DNA of 64,000 nt from Panopea generosa (taxonomy: Eukaryota > Mollusca > Bivalvia > Adapedonta > Hiatellidae), in assembly GCA_029582155.1 (NCBI GenBank), contig CM055903.1, forward strand, positions 41,213,353 to 41,277,352, read 5' to 3'. Positions 32,479-44,001 of the stretch are shown here, piece after piece. The position numbers were made by a program, and so were the translations under genes. The notes below the pieces were generated by a model. It saw nothing but the letters and a program-made list of their open reading frames with translations. It did not search any database and had not been told where the DNA came from. Numbering within the stretch: position 1 is the stretch's first letter; each line of letters starts with the position of its first letter.

Positions 32479-33408
32479 TTGTGATATTTTGATAGTACAG
32501 CTGATATGATACTCACAGTGTCCCCAAGTACATGTAGGACACATTTGTGATATTGATACGGCTGTGATATTGTAGAATGCCACGCTAAATATCATTTTAT
32601 AACTATCTCTGGTAGATAAATTGCTGTATTATAACACTCAGTATACGTGTGTTGAACACTTTATATTGATAACATAAAATTTATAGGTTCAAATATTCAA
32701 AATAACTTTTATAGTGCCCAGGAACCTTTCCAGAAATTCCATTTAACAAATGGAGTGCGGCGTTTAATTTTTACTTTATCGTTAATAACTTCCTGCGCCG
32801 GGAAGTCCTTTTATGATTGACAGCAATTTTCCGTCGGCCTGATGAATGGATTATAGGTCTTATCTCAACCAATGAGCATAAATGGGACTACTTTTTTGCT
32901 GTATGAATATTTTCGCATATTATGTGCAATTCATTTACATTTTGTTTACTGGTTAGCAACAACTTTTAATATTCTCAGTACTGATTTGACTTCATGATTG
33001 AATAAACAATTTGAAACGACGATGTTCAAGCAGTCTTCCGTAAAGTTCAAGTCTGTGCTAACACGCTGTTGCGGAAGTCTTGTCCCTTTGATGAAGGACG
33101 TATTTGAACATTCTCACGCTAGCAAAAAGATTGCATCTCAAATCTAATGAGGGTGACATGGAAGTTTCTTGTCATTTAGAAAATGTTGTTTGAGATTTGG
33201 AGATTCCACTTGCAAGAGTATTTTAGGATTTTGCATTTGAATAATTTGAGACTTGAAAACGTGCCTTAATGTCTGACAGTTTATTATAGCGAATGTTGAG
33301 ACTTGATGTGTCTTGTAGTCTAAATATAAAGTGAATCTATCATAAAGTGTAGGTGTGTTATGATACTCTTTCATGGGGATATAGATATTCAAACCCAACA
33401 GTCCAATG

Positions 33409-33410
<2 letters not shown>
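32479..33410. other. unique DNA with regulatory-like motifs
   Basis: There is no SINE or array. The segment 32740-33080 departs from the general AT pattern, with 'CTGCGCCGGGAAGTCC' and several homeodomain-type words. The minus ORF 33144-33398 is unsupported. Confidence 0.4.
32814..32823 (+). promoter_or_regulatory. Pbx-Meis type composite site
   Basis: TGATTGACAG is the known decamer bound by Pbx-Meis/Prep homeodomain dimers. It is preceded by TTTTA, giving a possible Hox half-site. A single 10-mer can occur by chance; the surrounding repeat-free block makes an enhancer plausible. Confidence 0.3.
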
Positions 33411-33476
<66 letters not shown>

Positions 33477-33735
33477 TAATTGATTGAATATTTAGCGTCA
33501 TTTTTATACCATCAAGGTCCACTAGAGAATTTATTAACCTAACCACTCTTTCGTGGGAACTTGGAAGGTTAACCAGTACTCGAGCACACCCATTTCTACA
33601 AGTAACTCAGATAACTTGAATCAGTGGTGAGAGATGAATGACAGTGAGATGCAGTGTCACATTATCAATTATTACGGAGACTGTGGCCGGGTGGGATTCA
33701 AACTCACGAATCCTGGATTCAACGGTTTATTGAAA
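33411..33735 (-). mobile_element. SINE-A with long (GATT)n tail
   Basis: A tail of about 15 GATT units (33413-33475) leads into 'GAATATTTAGCGTCATTTTT', 'AACCAGTACTCGAGCACACC' and the diverged head 'GTGGGATTCAAACTCACG'. The ORF at 33358-33546 with repeated SINQ residues is this tail. Confidence 0.9.
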
Positions 33736-33861
33736 CTGAGAATCTGTGCTATTAGGTCCCTGTCAAAACATTAATACCAAAGTTTGAATCTGTGATGATT
33801 ACCTCATTTGTTCCCTCATGATTGGCTCATATTGGTATTCATTTTTTTGTTTATACACAAG

Positions 33862-34150
33862 CTGGGCCCGATAAGCTCAGTCGGTTATGCATCTGACTAT
33901 CAATCCAGGGGTCATGAGTTCGAATTCTCTGCCCGGCAACAGTCTCCATGATGATGTTTATACGACATTGTGTCTCATTATTATTCGTCTCTCACCACTG
34001 ATTCAAGTGGGAAAGTTATCAGTTACTTGCGGAGATGGGGTGTGCTCGAGTACTGGTTAATCCCAGGAAACAGTTGTTAGGTTAACTGATCATCTGTTAG
34101 CCCTCGATGCAGCATAAAAATGACACTTAATATTCAATCAATCAATCAAT
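33862..34150 (+). mobile_element. SINE-A, full length, inverted to its neighbour
   Basis: Head 'GCTGGGCCCGATAAGCTCAG', B box 'GAGTTCGAATTCTC', 'CAGTCTCCATGATGATG', 'GGGGTGTGCTCGAGTACTGG' and the (ATCA)n tail. 'TTATACACAAGC' before and 'TTATATACATGC' after may be a diverged target-site duplication. Confidence 0.9.
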
Positions 34151-34746
34151 TATATACATGCAAACAGACACTATATTTATGTACCAAGCTTTATCTCCAC
34201 ATGAAAGATTGAACACTGATTCTTATGTCTTTATTTATTTATAAATACTGATTAACATCTCATACCATCCTAGCTCAAAAACTCAACACAACATGCCATA
34301 ATACTTGATTCTATCTTGAGTATAATACAACCCGAATCTTCATGCATTTTCATGGTGTACTTTAAGTTTTAATGTTGCTGAGAGAGAAATTAGGTCTGTT
34401 CTAATTCCAAAACTTAATCCAGTTACCATCATCATCAACATCATCATTGGCATTCTTTGGGGACCAGAATTTATGAAACAATGAAAATCATCTCTCTGCA
34501 ACTGTGCATTAATATTTCAGTAGCTGCGGCCATATTTCACAATTTGCTTGACATTCTTGGTTCAATAATGCTCCCCAGATAAGATTATTGTCGATTGAAA
34601 CTCTTCCGTCAATGTTTTATTCAGGGTAGACAGTCACGAATACTCTGTTACGTATTGAAAGTTGAACAATTAAAGTACATGCCTGATTAAAGTATCAATA
34701 TCATCATTGCTTATGTCAGCATTTTTCAGGATTATGGTATCACTTT
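34151..34746. other. no gene seen; unique DNA
   Basis: A short ATC-rich run (34428-34448) is the only structure. Confidence 0.4.
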
Positions 34747-34747
34747 G

Positions 34748-35033
34748 GGCCGGGGGGCCTCATGGTTAGCTCAATTGATAGCATGTCTGACTAATGGTCT
34801 ATGGGTCATGAGTTAGAATCCCTGCCCGGACACAGTCTCCATGATGATTGGTATACGACATTGCAGCATCTCACTATCATTTATCTCTCACCATTGATTC
34901 AAGTGAGAAAGTTATTAGTTACTTGTGACGATGGATGTGCTGGTGTAACCTTCCAGGATCCCAGGAAAGAGCAGTTAGGTTAACTGATCATCTGTATGGT
35001 CTCGATGACATAAATGGCATTAAATACAATATC
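34748..35033 (+). mobile_element. SINE-A, diverged full-length copy
   Basis: Head 'CTCATGGTTAGCTCAATTGA', 'GGTCATGAGTTAGAATCC', 'CAGTCTCCATGATGATTGG', 'CCTTCCAGGATCCCAGGAAA' and 'GGTTAACTGATCATCTG'. The ATCA tail is replaced by 'ATACAATATCATT'. Confidence 0.85.
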
Positions 35034-35154
35034 ATTAGAAGCACAAAAAAAGTAAGAAGCAAGGGTAGATAGAGGATCTTACTGGTACACTACTAATGTT
35101 ATCATGCAATACATGCTAAGTTGAGGTTGAGTCCATGTTCAATAAAATAAACAT

Positions 35155-35300
35155 TTCTCAGGTATATAACTGTGATGGGACATGAAATCTATCCAGTAGT
35201 TCATAGCTGGAAACATTTCCCAGGTATAGAACTGTGATGGGACATGAAATCTATCCAAAAGTTCCAAGCTTGAAAACATTTCCCAGGTATAGAACTGTGA
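35155..35300. repeat. 62-bp tandem repeat, 2.3 copies
   Basis: 'GGTATATAACTGTGATGGGA' at 35161 recurs at 35223 and partly at 35286. Between them are 'CATGAAATCTATCCA' and 'GAAAACATTTCCCA'. The ORF 35234-35428 crosses it and is not a gene. Confidence 0.85.
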
Positions 35301-35632
35301 GATCTGAAGCCCATGGGGACTGCGTACTGCACCGAGTTACAAAACAAACAGTGGTGCAGCGTAATTATTGTCAATTAGTACTTTCAAATCTTTCAATCTT
35401 AGTCTCAGAAGCCTCCTTTGTGACGTAATGGAAGTAAATCTTTAGTTTTGGAGGAGATAAAACTCAATCATGTCACTGATACATGTAGGTGGCGCTGCAT
35501 TGAGTGGGATAATTGGAGAAATTGAGCCCGCATCAGAAGTAAAAATGACAGCAACTTGATATTTAAAGTGCCTAAACAAATGTTTATGTGCAACTTAAAA
35601 ATAACGTCCAGATTTGATACCATCTGCAAAAA

Positions 35633-35813
35633 ATGTCTACTTAAATACGTAAAACTTTAATTAGTTTTGACTGGTTACTTTAATATTTTTTAATTATAAT
35701 AAGTGAAACTGAATGCAGTTAATTATATGGATCCAGTCTAAAATCATGATCACCTAGGTGCTTTTTTTATTTAAGTATTTCAGTAAATACTTAAACAGTT
35801 GGTGAAACAGGGA
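35633..35813 (+). mobile_element. MITE-G, nearly complete
   Basis: 'ACTTAAATACGTAAAACTTT', 'AGTTTTGACTGGTTACTTTA', 'GTCTAAAATCATGATCACCT' and 'GTTGGTGAAACAGGGACC'. The left terminal CACCAACAT is missing. No ORF. Confidence 0.7.
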
Positions 35814-36802
35814 CCAGATCATTCTGCGTGTAATTAGTTTATGTTAGTAAACTTGAAGGCTTAGTGCCAAACTAGTGTAACTCAATATACACTGAGAAGG
35901 CAGATAGACTAGTATTGCATTAAGTTGTTTAATTATACTGAATACCCTTATTAATATAATTAAAAATGGAAACATTGCCAAACAATGAAGCATGATGCCG
36001 AGGTTCAAATGTGAATTAATGGGATCAGGGCCAAGACCAAGAAACCTCAGCAAAGGTTATACGGATGTAAATATAATGTACATATATATTTACAGTTCTC
36101 TCCCTTCACTTTGGGGTAATGGGGCCAGGGCTCACTGAGGGTGGAATTTTGTGTTGTTTTCATGTCACGTTGTATCTGTGATTATGCAGAAAAATTGACG
36201 ATACATTTTAAAAAAAAGGGATATTAGCCTAAACAATTGCATGTTTCTTTAATATCTTTAACCAGAAATTCCCCCCTAGGAGCTTTTCAGTAAGATTAGA
36301 GGAAAAAAGTATATTCCAGAGCAGGGGGAATGAGACAGAGTTTCAGCCCCCAAAATTAAACGACTAAATGAGGGAGCTGCTATATAGGGCCCTGATTAAC
36401 ACCTATTTTTATGGAATGTCAAATGGCTTGCAGGCACATTAAACAAAGACGGGAAATATGGAAAATGAGGTATTGTATATAATTATGTCAAAAAATGGAA
36501 ATTGTGAATGTTTATACCATAATCATCATTGTATGTAATTCTTTCGGTGTAATTGGAAACTTAGTAACTGGTACATGCAGTTTTCAATACATCTCTATTT
36601 ACGTGATGTTTATTTGTAACTTATTTGCTTAATTGTTACATACAGAGTATTCAGCAAAATTAAAACAGTAAAAGCAATTACCAGAAAGTGGGAATAATTA
36701 CTTAATTGGTGTTAATGACTGGAATTATCAATTATCAATTCAGTAATTATTAATAATTGATGTTCTAGTCATCAATAAACACAATTTTCAATCATACAAA
36801 TT

Positions 36803-36805
<3 letters not shown>
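35814..36805. other. no gene seen; unique AT-rich DNA
   Basis: Around 36690-36780 several AATTATTAAT/CAATTA words cluster. No gene or element. Confidence 0.4.

Positions 36806-36863
<58 letters not shown>
36806..36863. repeat. (AG)29 microsatellite
   Basis: A pure AG dinucleotide run of 58 nt, flanked by AT-rich DNA. Confidence 0.97.
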
Positions 36864-36865
<2 letters not shown>

Positions 36866-37436
36866 AAATAGAAATATCTATAATTAGTTTGCTCTTTAAG
36901 TAATGAAGTTCTAGTTCTTAGAAACACATAAATTAAAATACTTACTGTTAAAAATGCTGATTTTTTTTAATTTGACAAAATAAATTGATCAAATTGATAG
37001 TTTCTCACCGACTTAAAGATAAAAGCACATGCGGTTTTTGAGAATCGTTTTGGATATAAAGTCGTTAATCGACCGCTCAGCTAATAGTTTTCCATTATGG
37101 TCGTTGCTATGAAATATTTTGAGAAGATCAAAATGTCTATTCAATACACAAGGGTATCAAAAATCCCCATAAAACACTACAACAAATGAAATTTAAAAAG
37201 ATTTGTTCAAAATTTCATGAGAGTTGAATTTCCGAATGTGTTTAGATATTGATCCATTTCAGTTGTGGAGGACACTTTAAGTCTTTTCAGGAAAGAATCC
37301 GCCCCAGTCTATTATACCAGCATCGTAGTCAAAACAAGAATATCTTGTGATTAATTATTGTCCTTTGCAGATTTCATTGTCGTTTTTGTTTATTTAGAGT
37401 TTCATAATTATTTACTCATTTTTATTTATTTTTCAA
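36864..37436. other. no gene seen; unique DNA
   Basis: Nothing recognised. Confidence 0.4.
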
Positions 37437-37870
37437 AGCCCCTGTGGTTCCGACTAAGAATAGAATCACTACCGATCTCTGCAGAGGGGTAGGAATCCTC
37501 CGAATGCGTGTCATGTTCATTTTATCATTTTTTGTCATGTTCACTATTGAGGTTAAATTATCAACCCCTGTGTGGTTTCAGAGAGCCATATGAGTGATGG
37601 CAAGAATAGGACAACTGTGGCTCATACATGTCGCAAGAAGCGACAATTTGAGTGATACAATAGAATTTGCTGAAACTCTGCAGTTCTACAGGTTTCAAGG
37701 TTCTAGGTTCATTCTGCATATTCATTTGTTGGTGTATTTTTTTTTTTAAATCTGTATGTTGATTTGTTGTTTTTGTAAATGTAGAGTGAACCTGGAATCT
37801 TCCTTCCTGTTGGCATTGACTAACCTATAATGTGTTGGTACGCCGTAAAACCCTATTCATTATTTTTCAA
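37437..37870 (+). mobile_element. family J element, copy 1
   Basis: About 430 bp that recurs inverted at 50650-51062. Shared blocks are 'CTCTGCAGAGGGGTAGGAAT', 'AGCCATATGAGTGATGGCAA', 'AATTTGCTGAAACTCTGCAG' and the end 'CCTATAATGTGTTGGTACGC' + 'CGTAAAACCCTATTCATT'. The last resembles molluscan SINE 3' ends. No tRNA head or ORF is evident. Confidence 0.8.
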
Positions 37871-39239
37871 AATTTGCTGGAAAAAACTAGCATAACAATG
37901 AAAATCAATAAATATATATAACAGTTTTCTCAATTGTTTTCATATATAAACAATCAGGTTATCAATATATTTGCAATTGAAATAATTATTTTCCTAGCTA
38001 TAAAAGTTCAACAGGCTTGAATTTTGGTAAAATATGTGAAGTGTGCACCAAAATACTGGATTAAAATAAGAGTTTTTTTTCCAAATGAATAGTAATGAAT
38101 TTAATTCTGGTTGCTGATCTATAACTTTTGAAGGGGTCTACATTTTATTAATATTAAGTGTGTAGCTGTGTAATAATAAATACGGGTCAAGTTCAATATT
38201 TTTCAATGGTGGTCAAATTTTACTGAAGTTAATAATGACCACTTTTAAAGACTTAATTTTCACTAAAAAATTGGTTTAACGGTTAATAGCAGGTGGGGAA
38301 GGTGGGAGGCAGTCATGTCATTAACAGACATATTTTTGTAATTTAATTAACAAGGCCTGATCAAAAAAAGAACGCTGTTAAAATGCCAATACATCCTAGA
38401 TAACCACCAACAAGCTGCAATACTGACACAACATGGCTGTGAGTCAGAAGGTGGATGAGATGACAGGTGGAAGGAGTCATACGTAACATTAACTCCCAAT
38501 AAAAACATGCATGTTTTTGTGTGATGCTTTTAAAAGCATGTCTGGCATTATTTTCATTTGCATACAAGCAAAACAGTTTGTCAGTATTTTTTTTGTCTAA
38601 AGTTTTCCTTTAGAGGAAATCAAATTTTGCCAAAATGCAGAAATGCTTTGATTTCCCATTAAAACTGCCAATATCAAATTCCAGAACATTCCTTGTCACG
38701 CATCTCGGAATAATTAATCAGGGACGACAGTTAATATGATTTCATGAATAATTTCACTGAAAAATAAATACAAATGTGTTTAATATTCTGCTTAATGAAA
38801 AAAGCCAGATGATGGAGTGACTGTGTCACGGATATTCATCAAGTTTCTGTCCCTAAAAATGTGAAATAATGAGGACCAGTCCAACATTCCAAGATGAGAC
38901 CCCTGGAGAGGTCTGGCAAAAGATATAATTGTGCTATTTAAGACCCCTTAGAGAGGCTTTGGGGACATCAAGGGTCATTACTTGTGGAATTCTCTACCAT
39001 TGTGTCACCTTCGCTTTAATTACAAGAAGTAATTAAAATCGAGTTTTGAACATTTAGAATTTATTTTGCTCTCGTAAATTATAAACCAATGAAAAAGTCA
39101 GGAGAAATGACATGGAAACACCTCAAAATATTGTAATTGACTAATTTTTTAAGTGGGTCTCACTGTTGTTACGTAGCTTTATAATAAAAAAAAAAGGTCG
39201 CCAGATGGTCCCAAATATGGAAATGAAGATGGGGGATTT
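37871..39239. other. no gene seen; unique AT-rich DNA
   Basis: No repeat is recognised. The minus ORF 38361-38567 has no support. Confidence 0.4.
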
Positions 39240-39480
39240 CCTTCGCAAATGATTCCTGTTTAGTATTGACAGTTTCTTTAATTTTTTTGTCAGTTGATTT
39301 GGTACCTAATTTCCATTACACAAGAGTTTTATGTGGTGCCCGGTTTCACCGATTCACTTTATTGGCTTTTACCAAAACGACAAGTTACTGCCGTCGAAGC
39401 GCGATTGAAGGGAATTGCCCATTTCTTGTAATCAGTTCCTTTGTCTGTACAGTCTAACGCTTGCGGCAGGGTCTTAAGAA
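39240..39480. other. less AT-rich unique block (possible conserved element)
   Basis: The block has a balanced composition ('GTGGTGCCCGGTTTCACCGA', 'CTGCCGTCGAAGCGCGATTG'). A + strand ORF 39266-39457 and a second open frame overlap, but there is no good donor, so an exon is not proven. A conserved non-coding element is equally possible. Confidence 0.3.
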
Positions 39481-40696
39481 ATCAAATAGTTTTGCTAAAT
39501 GTGAATTTCTCACTGGTTCTAAATGGTATGTTAGGTGACAAGGTCAGATTTTAATGTTTGAATGAGGCAGAATTCTGCTGGTTTTCAGAAATCGTCAACA
39601 TGACTTTTGATTTATTAAATTCATTCCATTAGAAGCAGACACTCAGATTGCTTCGAGCACTGATGCCATTGGTATTTTAATTGTTCTTTTGTTTGGATTA
39701 GAAAATGCATGAAAATGCATGAAAATTACGGTAACCTGATGAAATCAAGCAAATGTTTCGAGATTTATGGTCTAATAATCAATTATTCAAATGTTGCTTT
39801 AAAGGAATTTCTTATAACAAAATCTGTTGATGGTAATTTTTTCCCCCGGATTTTAATGTTTTAATTTCATCATTGATAATAAAATTGTTTTAGTTTATGT
39901 GACTGAGTTTTGTTATGAAGCCATACAATGTTATCAGTTGTTACAGGTTCTGTTATAGAAAGGCAGACTTTTTTTATTTGCTGGTTTGTGAATTTGTTTT
40001 TAAAAAAAAAGAAGAAAGATTTGTAGGTGTTTGAAAATAATTCTAGACTACAATGCTGATAAAATTGCAAACTAAAATAAAGAAAGTCTAAAAAAAGATA
40101 ACAAAGTAAAGGTAGATTATAATTTTTTAGAAAAATTATATTGCAATGTACAGTTTTGACTTTGCGCAAGGACACAATAATGAAACTAAGTTTTTGCATT
40201 AAATATCATTGGCAGAATAAAAATAGGATGACCTACAAGTCTTAGAGATTTAAAAAAGCTACTAGATCAAAGTAAAAACTTCATCAAGCTTATATATGGG
40301 GGTACATAGTGGTATTTGTTTTTAAAAAAAGTCATCTCGACCTTCATTATGCTTTATTTACAAGTGATTGTTCTTAAAGAGTTTTCCGCCTTTTTCAACA
40401 ATATTTAAGTGATGGTCAATAGACAATATGGGGATCTGATGGGTGGTTGTAAACCAGTACAAAACAAACCTTATCTTTGCAAGTCACTGTCTACTTTCCC
40501 ACATATTCAGAGGTGGGAGATTAGATCATGACTATAGAACGAAGTTCATGAACAGTCAGTAAATATTTTGAACTGAAATCAGACTAGTTACCAATTCTGA
40601 CTGAGCCAGCTGGATCCAGTTTTATTTACAGAAACCAGGATTTAAAATTTGCTTAAGAATTGTTACCTTTCATATTCATAGCCCCCAATCCAAACT
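39481..40696. other. no gene seen; unique AT-rich DNA
   Basis: Short repeats only ('GAAAATGCAT' twice near 39703). The ORF 39870-40199 is AT-driven. Confidence 0.4.
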
Positions 40697-40910
40697 GATC
40701 AAGCTTCTGTTCCACCAACATTTTACTTAAATACTTAAAAATCTTAACAAAGTTTTGACTGGTTATTTATCTATTATATAATCAATATCAATTTAACACT
40801 ATGCAGTTTCACTGGAATCAGTCTAAAATCATGATCAACGAGATGCTTTTCTTAGACTTAAGTTTGTAAGTAATTTAGGTATACATATTGTTGGTGAAAT
40901 AGGAGCTGGC
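40697..40910 (+). mobile_element. MITE-G, complete copy
   Basis: It starts 'CTTCTGTTCCACCAACATTT' and ends 'GTTGGTGAAATAGGAGCT', imperfect inverted ends. The centre has 'GTCTAAAATCATGATCAACG'. Target-site duplication not clear. Confidence 0.8.
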
Positions 40911-41131
40911 TCTATTTTTACCAACATATTTAAGCATTTACCTCAATACTTAAAAAAAAAACTTAAATTTATGAAAAGCACCCAGGTGACCATGATTTTA
41001 GACTGGCTCATAAAACTGGTAGATGATTTAATTTTTTATTGGTTAAAGAAAGTTTATATTTCCAGTCAAATTAAGTTAAATTTTTTAAGTATTTAGGTAA
41101 AACTTAAAAATGTGTTGGTGGGATAGAAGTC
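40911..41131 (-). mobile_element. MITE-G, inverted copy adjoining the previous one
   Basis: The reverse-orientation copy: 'AGGTGACCATGATTTTAGAC', 'ATTTTTTAAGTATTTAGGTA' and the end 'TGTGTTGGTGGGATAGAAG'. With the neighbour it forms a head-to-head inverted pair of about 435 bp. Confidence 0.8.
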
Positions 41132-42029
41132 TGGTAAAAAACATGTGCTATGTATAATAAATAATGTATGTCTGCACAGCAATAAAACTTACGTCGAGTA
41201 GAATTATAACTATGTCATACCTAAAATGGTGACAAACAGTACTGATCTTGATAACCATTATGAACGAACCAGCACGGAATGTCTTGAGAAACAGACAGCA
41301 AGTCTTTAAATTCAAACTATGCAGAGTTTTGAAACATTTTAATTTGACGCTTCTGCGACAGACAATGAGCAATTTAATGAACATCAGAAACATTCTTCAG
41401 ATGTCATTAATTGCTTTACTCGTCTATCTAGCAGACAGTGCTGTCGCATAAATCACTGTTATAAAATACGGACAGACAAGCAGTAGACCCTGGCACATCT
41501 AACGCACATCTAACGACTTTAGGCAACAATAATTAACTGCTAGAGTACTGACACAAACAAGTTATAACATTTATAATTTAAATGACTGTATTTCCATAAT
41601 AGACTCTTCCGTTCGCAGTTTTGGACTATTTCATAAAACACCGACTCTGACAGACAGGAAGTTACTCGCAGTCTCATTTCTCGGTGATTGCAATCACCGT
41701 ATTTTACGAAATGGTGCTATCTCTTATCTGAAACAAAGCTAATTGTCATTAATAGCCAATGACCGCTCGGTCACTTCTATCTACTATTGATTTTCAGTAA
41801 ATATGTCCTTAATTTAGCCAGGGTCACCGTGACACACACGGCTGATTCATCATATATCCATATGTCAATTACTATTCCTGTGTGACAACCAGTAAGCAAG
41901 CTAATGTAATGTGGCTCAAGACTATTATAGATAAAGTAACTTGTTACAGAAACTTTCAAATTTTGTTGTCAATATTGGTCTGCAATCGAGTCATCCATGG
42001 ATACGTCTAATACGCTGTCAAGAACACTC
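41132..42029. other. no gene seen; unique DNA, partly regulatory-looking
   Basis: At 41665-41790 'CTCGGTGATTGCAATCACCG' is a 20-bp near-perfect palindrome, followed by 'GCTAATTGTCATTAATAGCC' with homeodomain-like ATTA cores. Overlapping ORFs 41148-41393 and 41248-41451 are antisense to each other and unsupported. Confidence 0.35.
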
Positions 42030-42115
42030 ACTTCTCACATCTCACCGCAGAAGTGTTTGGTTTGAGGCCAGCTTGGTTATGAGATTTTAAGTGAGAAATG
42101 AAAGTTGCCAGTTAG
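42030..42115 (+). mobile_element. degraded SINE-B fragment
   Basis: 'CACTTCTCACATCTCACCGC', 'TTTAAGTGAGAAATGAAAG' and 'TTGCCAGTTAGTTGTG' follow SINE-B order and precede a better copy. Confidence 0.5.
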
Positions 42116-42147
42116 TTGTGTAATGATTGTCAAATTTTACCCCCACC

Positions 42148-42300
42148 CAGGGTCCTTAGTGGCCAAGTGGTCTAAGGTGCTGTCTCAAGATCACTTACCT
42201 CTCACCGCAAAGGTCAAAGGTCATAAGTTCGAGTCCTGCTCACTCCAAAAACTCTATGTGAGAAAGTTTGCCAGTTACTTGCGGAACCCCCCCCCCCCCC
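42148..42300 (+). mobile_element. SINE-B, ends in a poly-C run
   Basis: Head 'GGGTCCTTAGTGGCCAAGTG', B box 'AAGTTCGAGTCCTGC', 'CTCTATGTGAGAAAGTTTGC' and 'CAGTTACTTGCGGAA'. It is then replaced by C14 at 42287-42300; the usual 3' part is missing. Confidence 0.88.
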
Positions 42301-43786
42301 ACTTCCCAAACATTCAAAGAATGCTGAAAGGGCATTAGGTGATGCCACTGTCCATCTGGCCGATATGAAATTGGTTTCCAATCAATAACTTCTGAAAGGA
42401 TTCTGTGTATTTGGTTAATATTCCATGTGTAGCTGTACAATAATAAGAAACAATGTCGTTCAATTCTTGCAAAACTTTGGCCCCTTTTTTAGTTTCTTTT
42501 AGGAAAAATTTACCTATAACGGAGGTATCCATGTCATATGAACACATTTAAGTTATAAAAGTGCAAAGTACTGATATGATCATATCAATAAAAAAGTATA
42601 TTGAAACACACTTCAAACTTCAGCTAAATTGTGTAAAGTAATTCAGGAAAGTTATGCCCAGTTTCAAACAAAAACAAAATTTAGTGACCAGATAAATTAC
42701 TTCAAAGTCAGTTTAACATTATGCATCTAAATTTTTTTTTCAAAATTATAATTTATCAATATTGCTCTGCGTTTCTTTTAAAAACAAATCTAAAAAAAAA
42801 AAAATAAGAGAAAAAAAAAAGTTTAAACTTCTAAGTATAAATCATGATTTTAAATATCCCAGAATTCTCTGTGTAGCATTCTGGAAACCAGGACAGCTTG
42901 GCAATCATATTCATCAAATGCCTGCATTGTTTTAAATGACATGACAGTATAACACTCTCAAAATTACCAGGTTAAAATTTACTGCAAATTTTCTTCGATT
43001 CTTTCTTCCATTTTTTTTTTTTTTGGAATATCGAGTTCTGTGTACTGAGATGGGTAGCACTGTCATCTTGCTCATTTCCCAGTTACCATAGTGATGTATC
43101 ACCATAGCGATGTGGAAAACTGTAATCAAACTCAATACTGAAACCTGAAATTTATGGCAAAATTATGCTAGGTTTATACCCATAAGAACCACAGTGTACT
43201 CAAATTAGCCAAATTGGCCCTCCGAAGACTCCAATTATGCAAATTGTGCAAAAGACATTCTCGCCTGAGAAGGGGATTTCTGGGGTTTGCCCAGCCATAA
43301 AAGGTTGATCCATGCTTCTCACTAGGAAGCCATTAATAAAACAGCCAGACTCCTCTTTCTCCGACAGCAATAAAATCGTAAATTCTGTTTATAAATTTGT
43401 TTAAAATGTAAATATTGGTATGAGGTCATTTTGATCATTGTAACCAGTTAATCTAATATGTTTTCAATTGAGAATGATTGCGTGACTCGGACCTGTGCGG
43501 AGAGAATGTGATTAAAATAGGGAGCAAAAAATGCCATGGGGTAATAGACATGGTTGGTAAAATTAGACATTTTTTTATATTTTTTCCCATTAAAATATGA
43601 AATAGTGCAGGAGGCAATTAATTGATTAAATGGAAGTTTACATAAGAATTTTGTTACCATTCAATTTCAGTTCATCAAATTAGTAAATTAGACCAATTTT
43701 TTTCAAATGTCGGATTATTGAATTCTATGAATTGCATGATCTGGTATTATGTTTAAAGCCGGAAATCAGGAGCACAAAATATCTGT
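42301..43786. other. no gene seen; unique AT-rich DNA
   Basis: Three minus ORFs (42240-42547, 42932-43135, 43448-43660) show no domain or splice support. A-rich runs at 42793-42820. Confidence 0.4.
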
Positions 43787-44001
43787 GTTGAGTGTGTGGG
43801 CACAGCATTAGAATCAGGATTGGAGGGTCATAGGTTCGATCCTGTGCCATGGCTATGTGTATTGTCCTTGATCAAGACACTTTATTCAATTTAATATGTT
43901 TAGTACTCAGGTTCTACCCTGAGGAAGACTTTGAATGTGATTTGTCTAAGTTGTACATGTAAGAACTATTGTTTCACAATCAATGTAAAATAAATAAATA
44001 T
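43787..44001 (+). mobile_element. SINE-C, nearly full length
   Basis: 'GGGCACAGCATTAGAATCAG', 'ATAGGTTCGATCCTGTGCC' (B box), 'TCCTTGATCAAGACACTTTA', 'GAGGAAGACTTTGAATGTGA', 'TTTCACAATCAATGTAAAAT' and 'AAATAAATA'. A small insertion, TACATG, sits in the TTGTAAGAAC segment. Confidence 0.88.

Noticed and set aside
33358..33546. ORF with repeated Ser-Ile-Asn-Gln
   Set aside because: It is the (GATT)n tail of SINE-A on the other strand.
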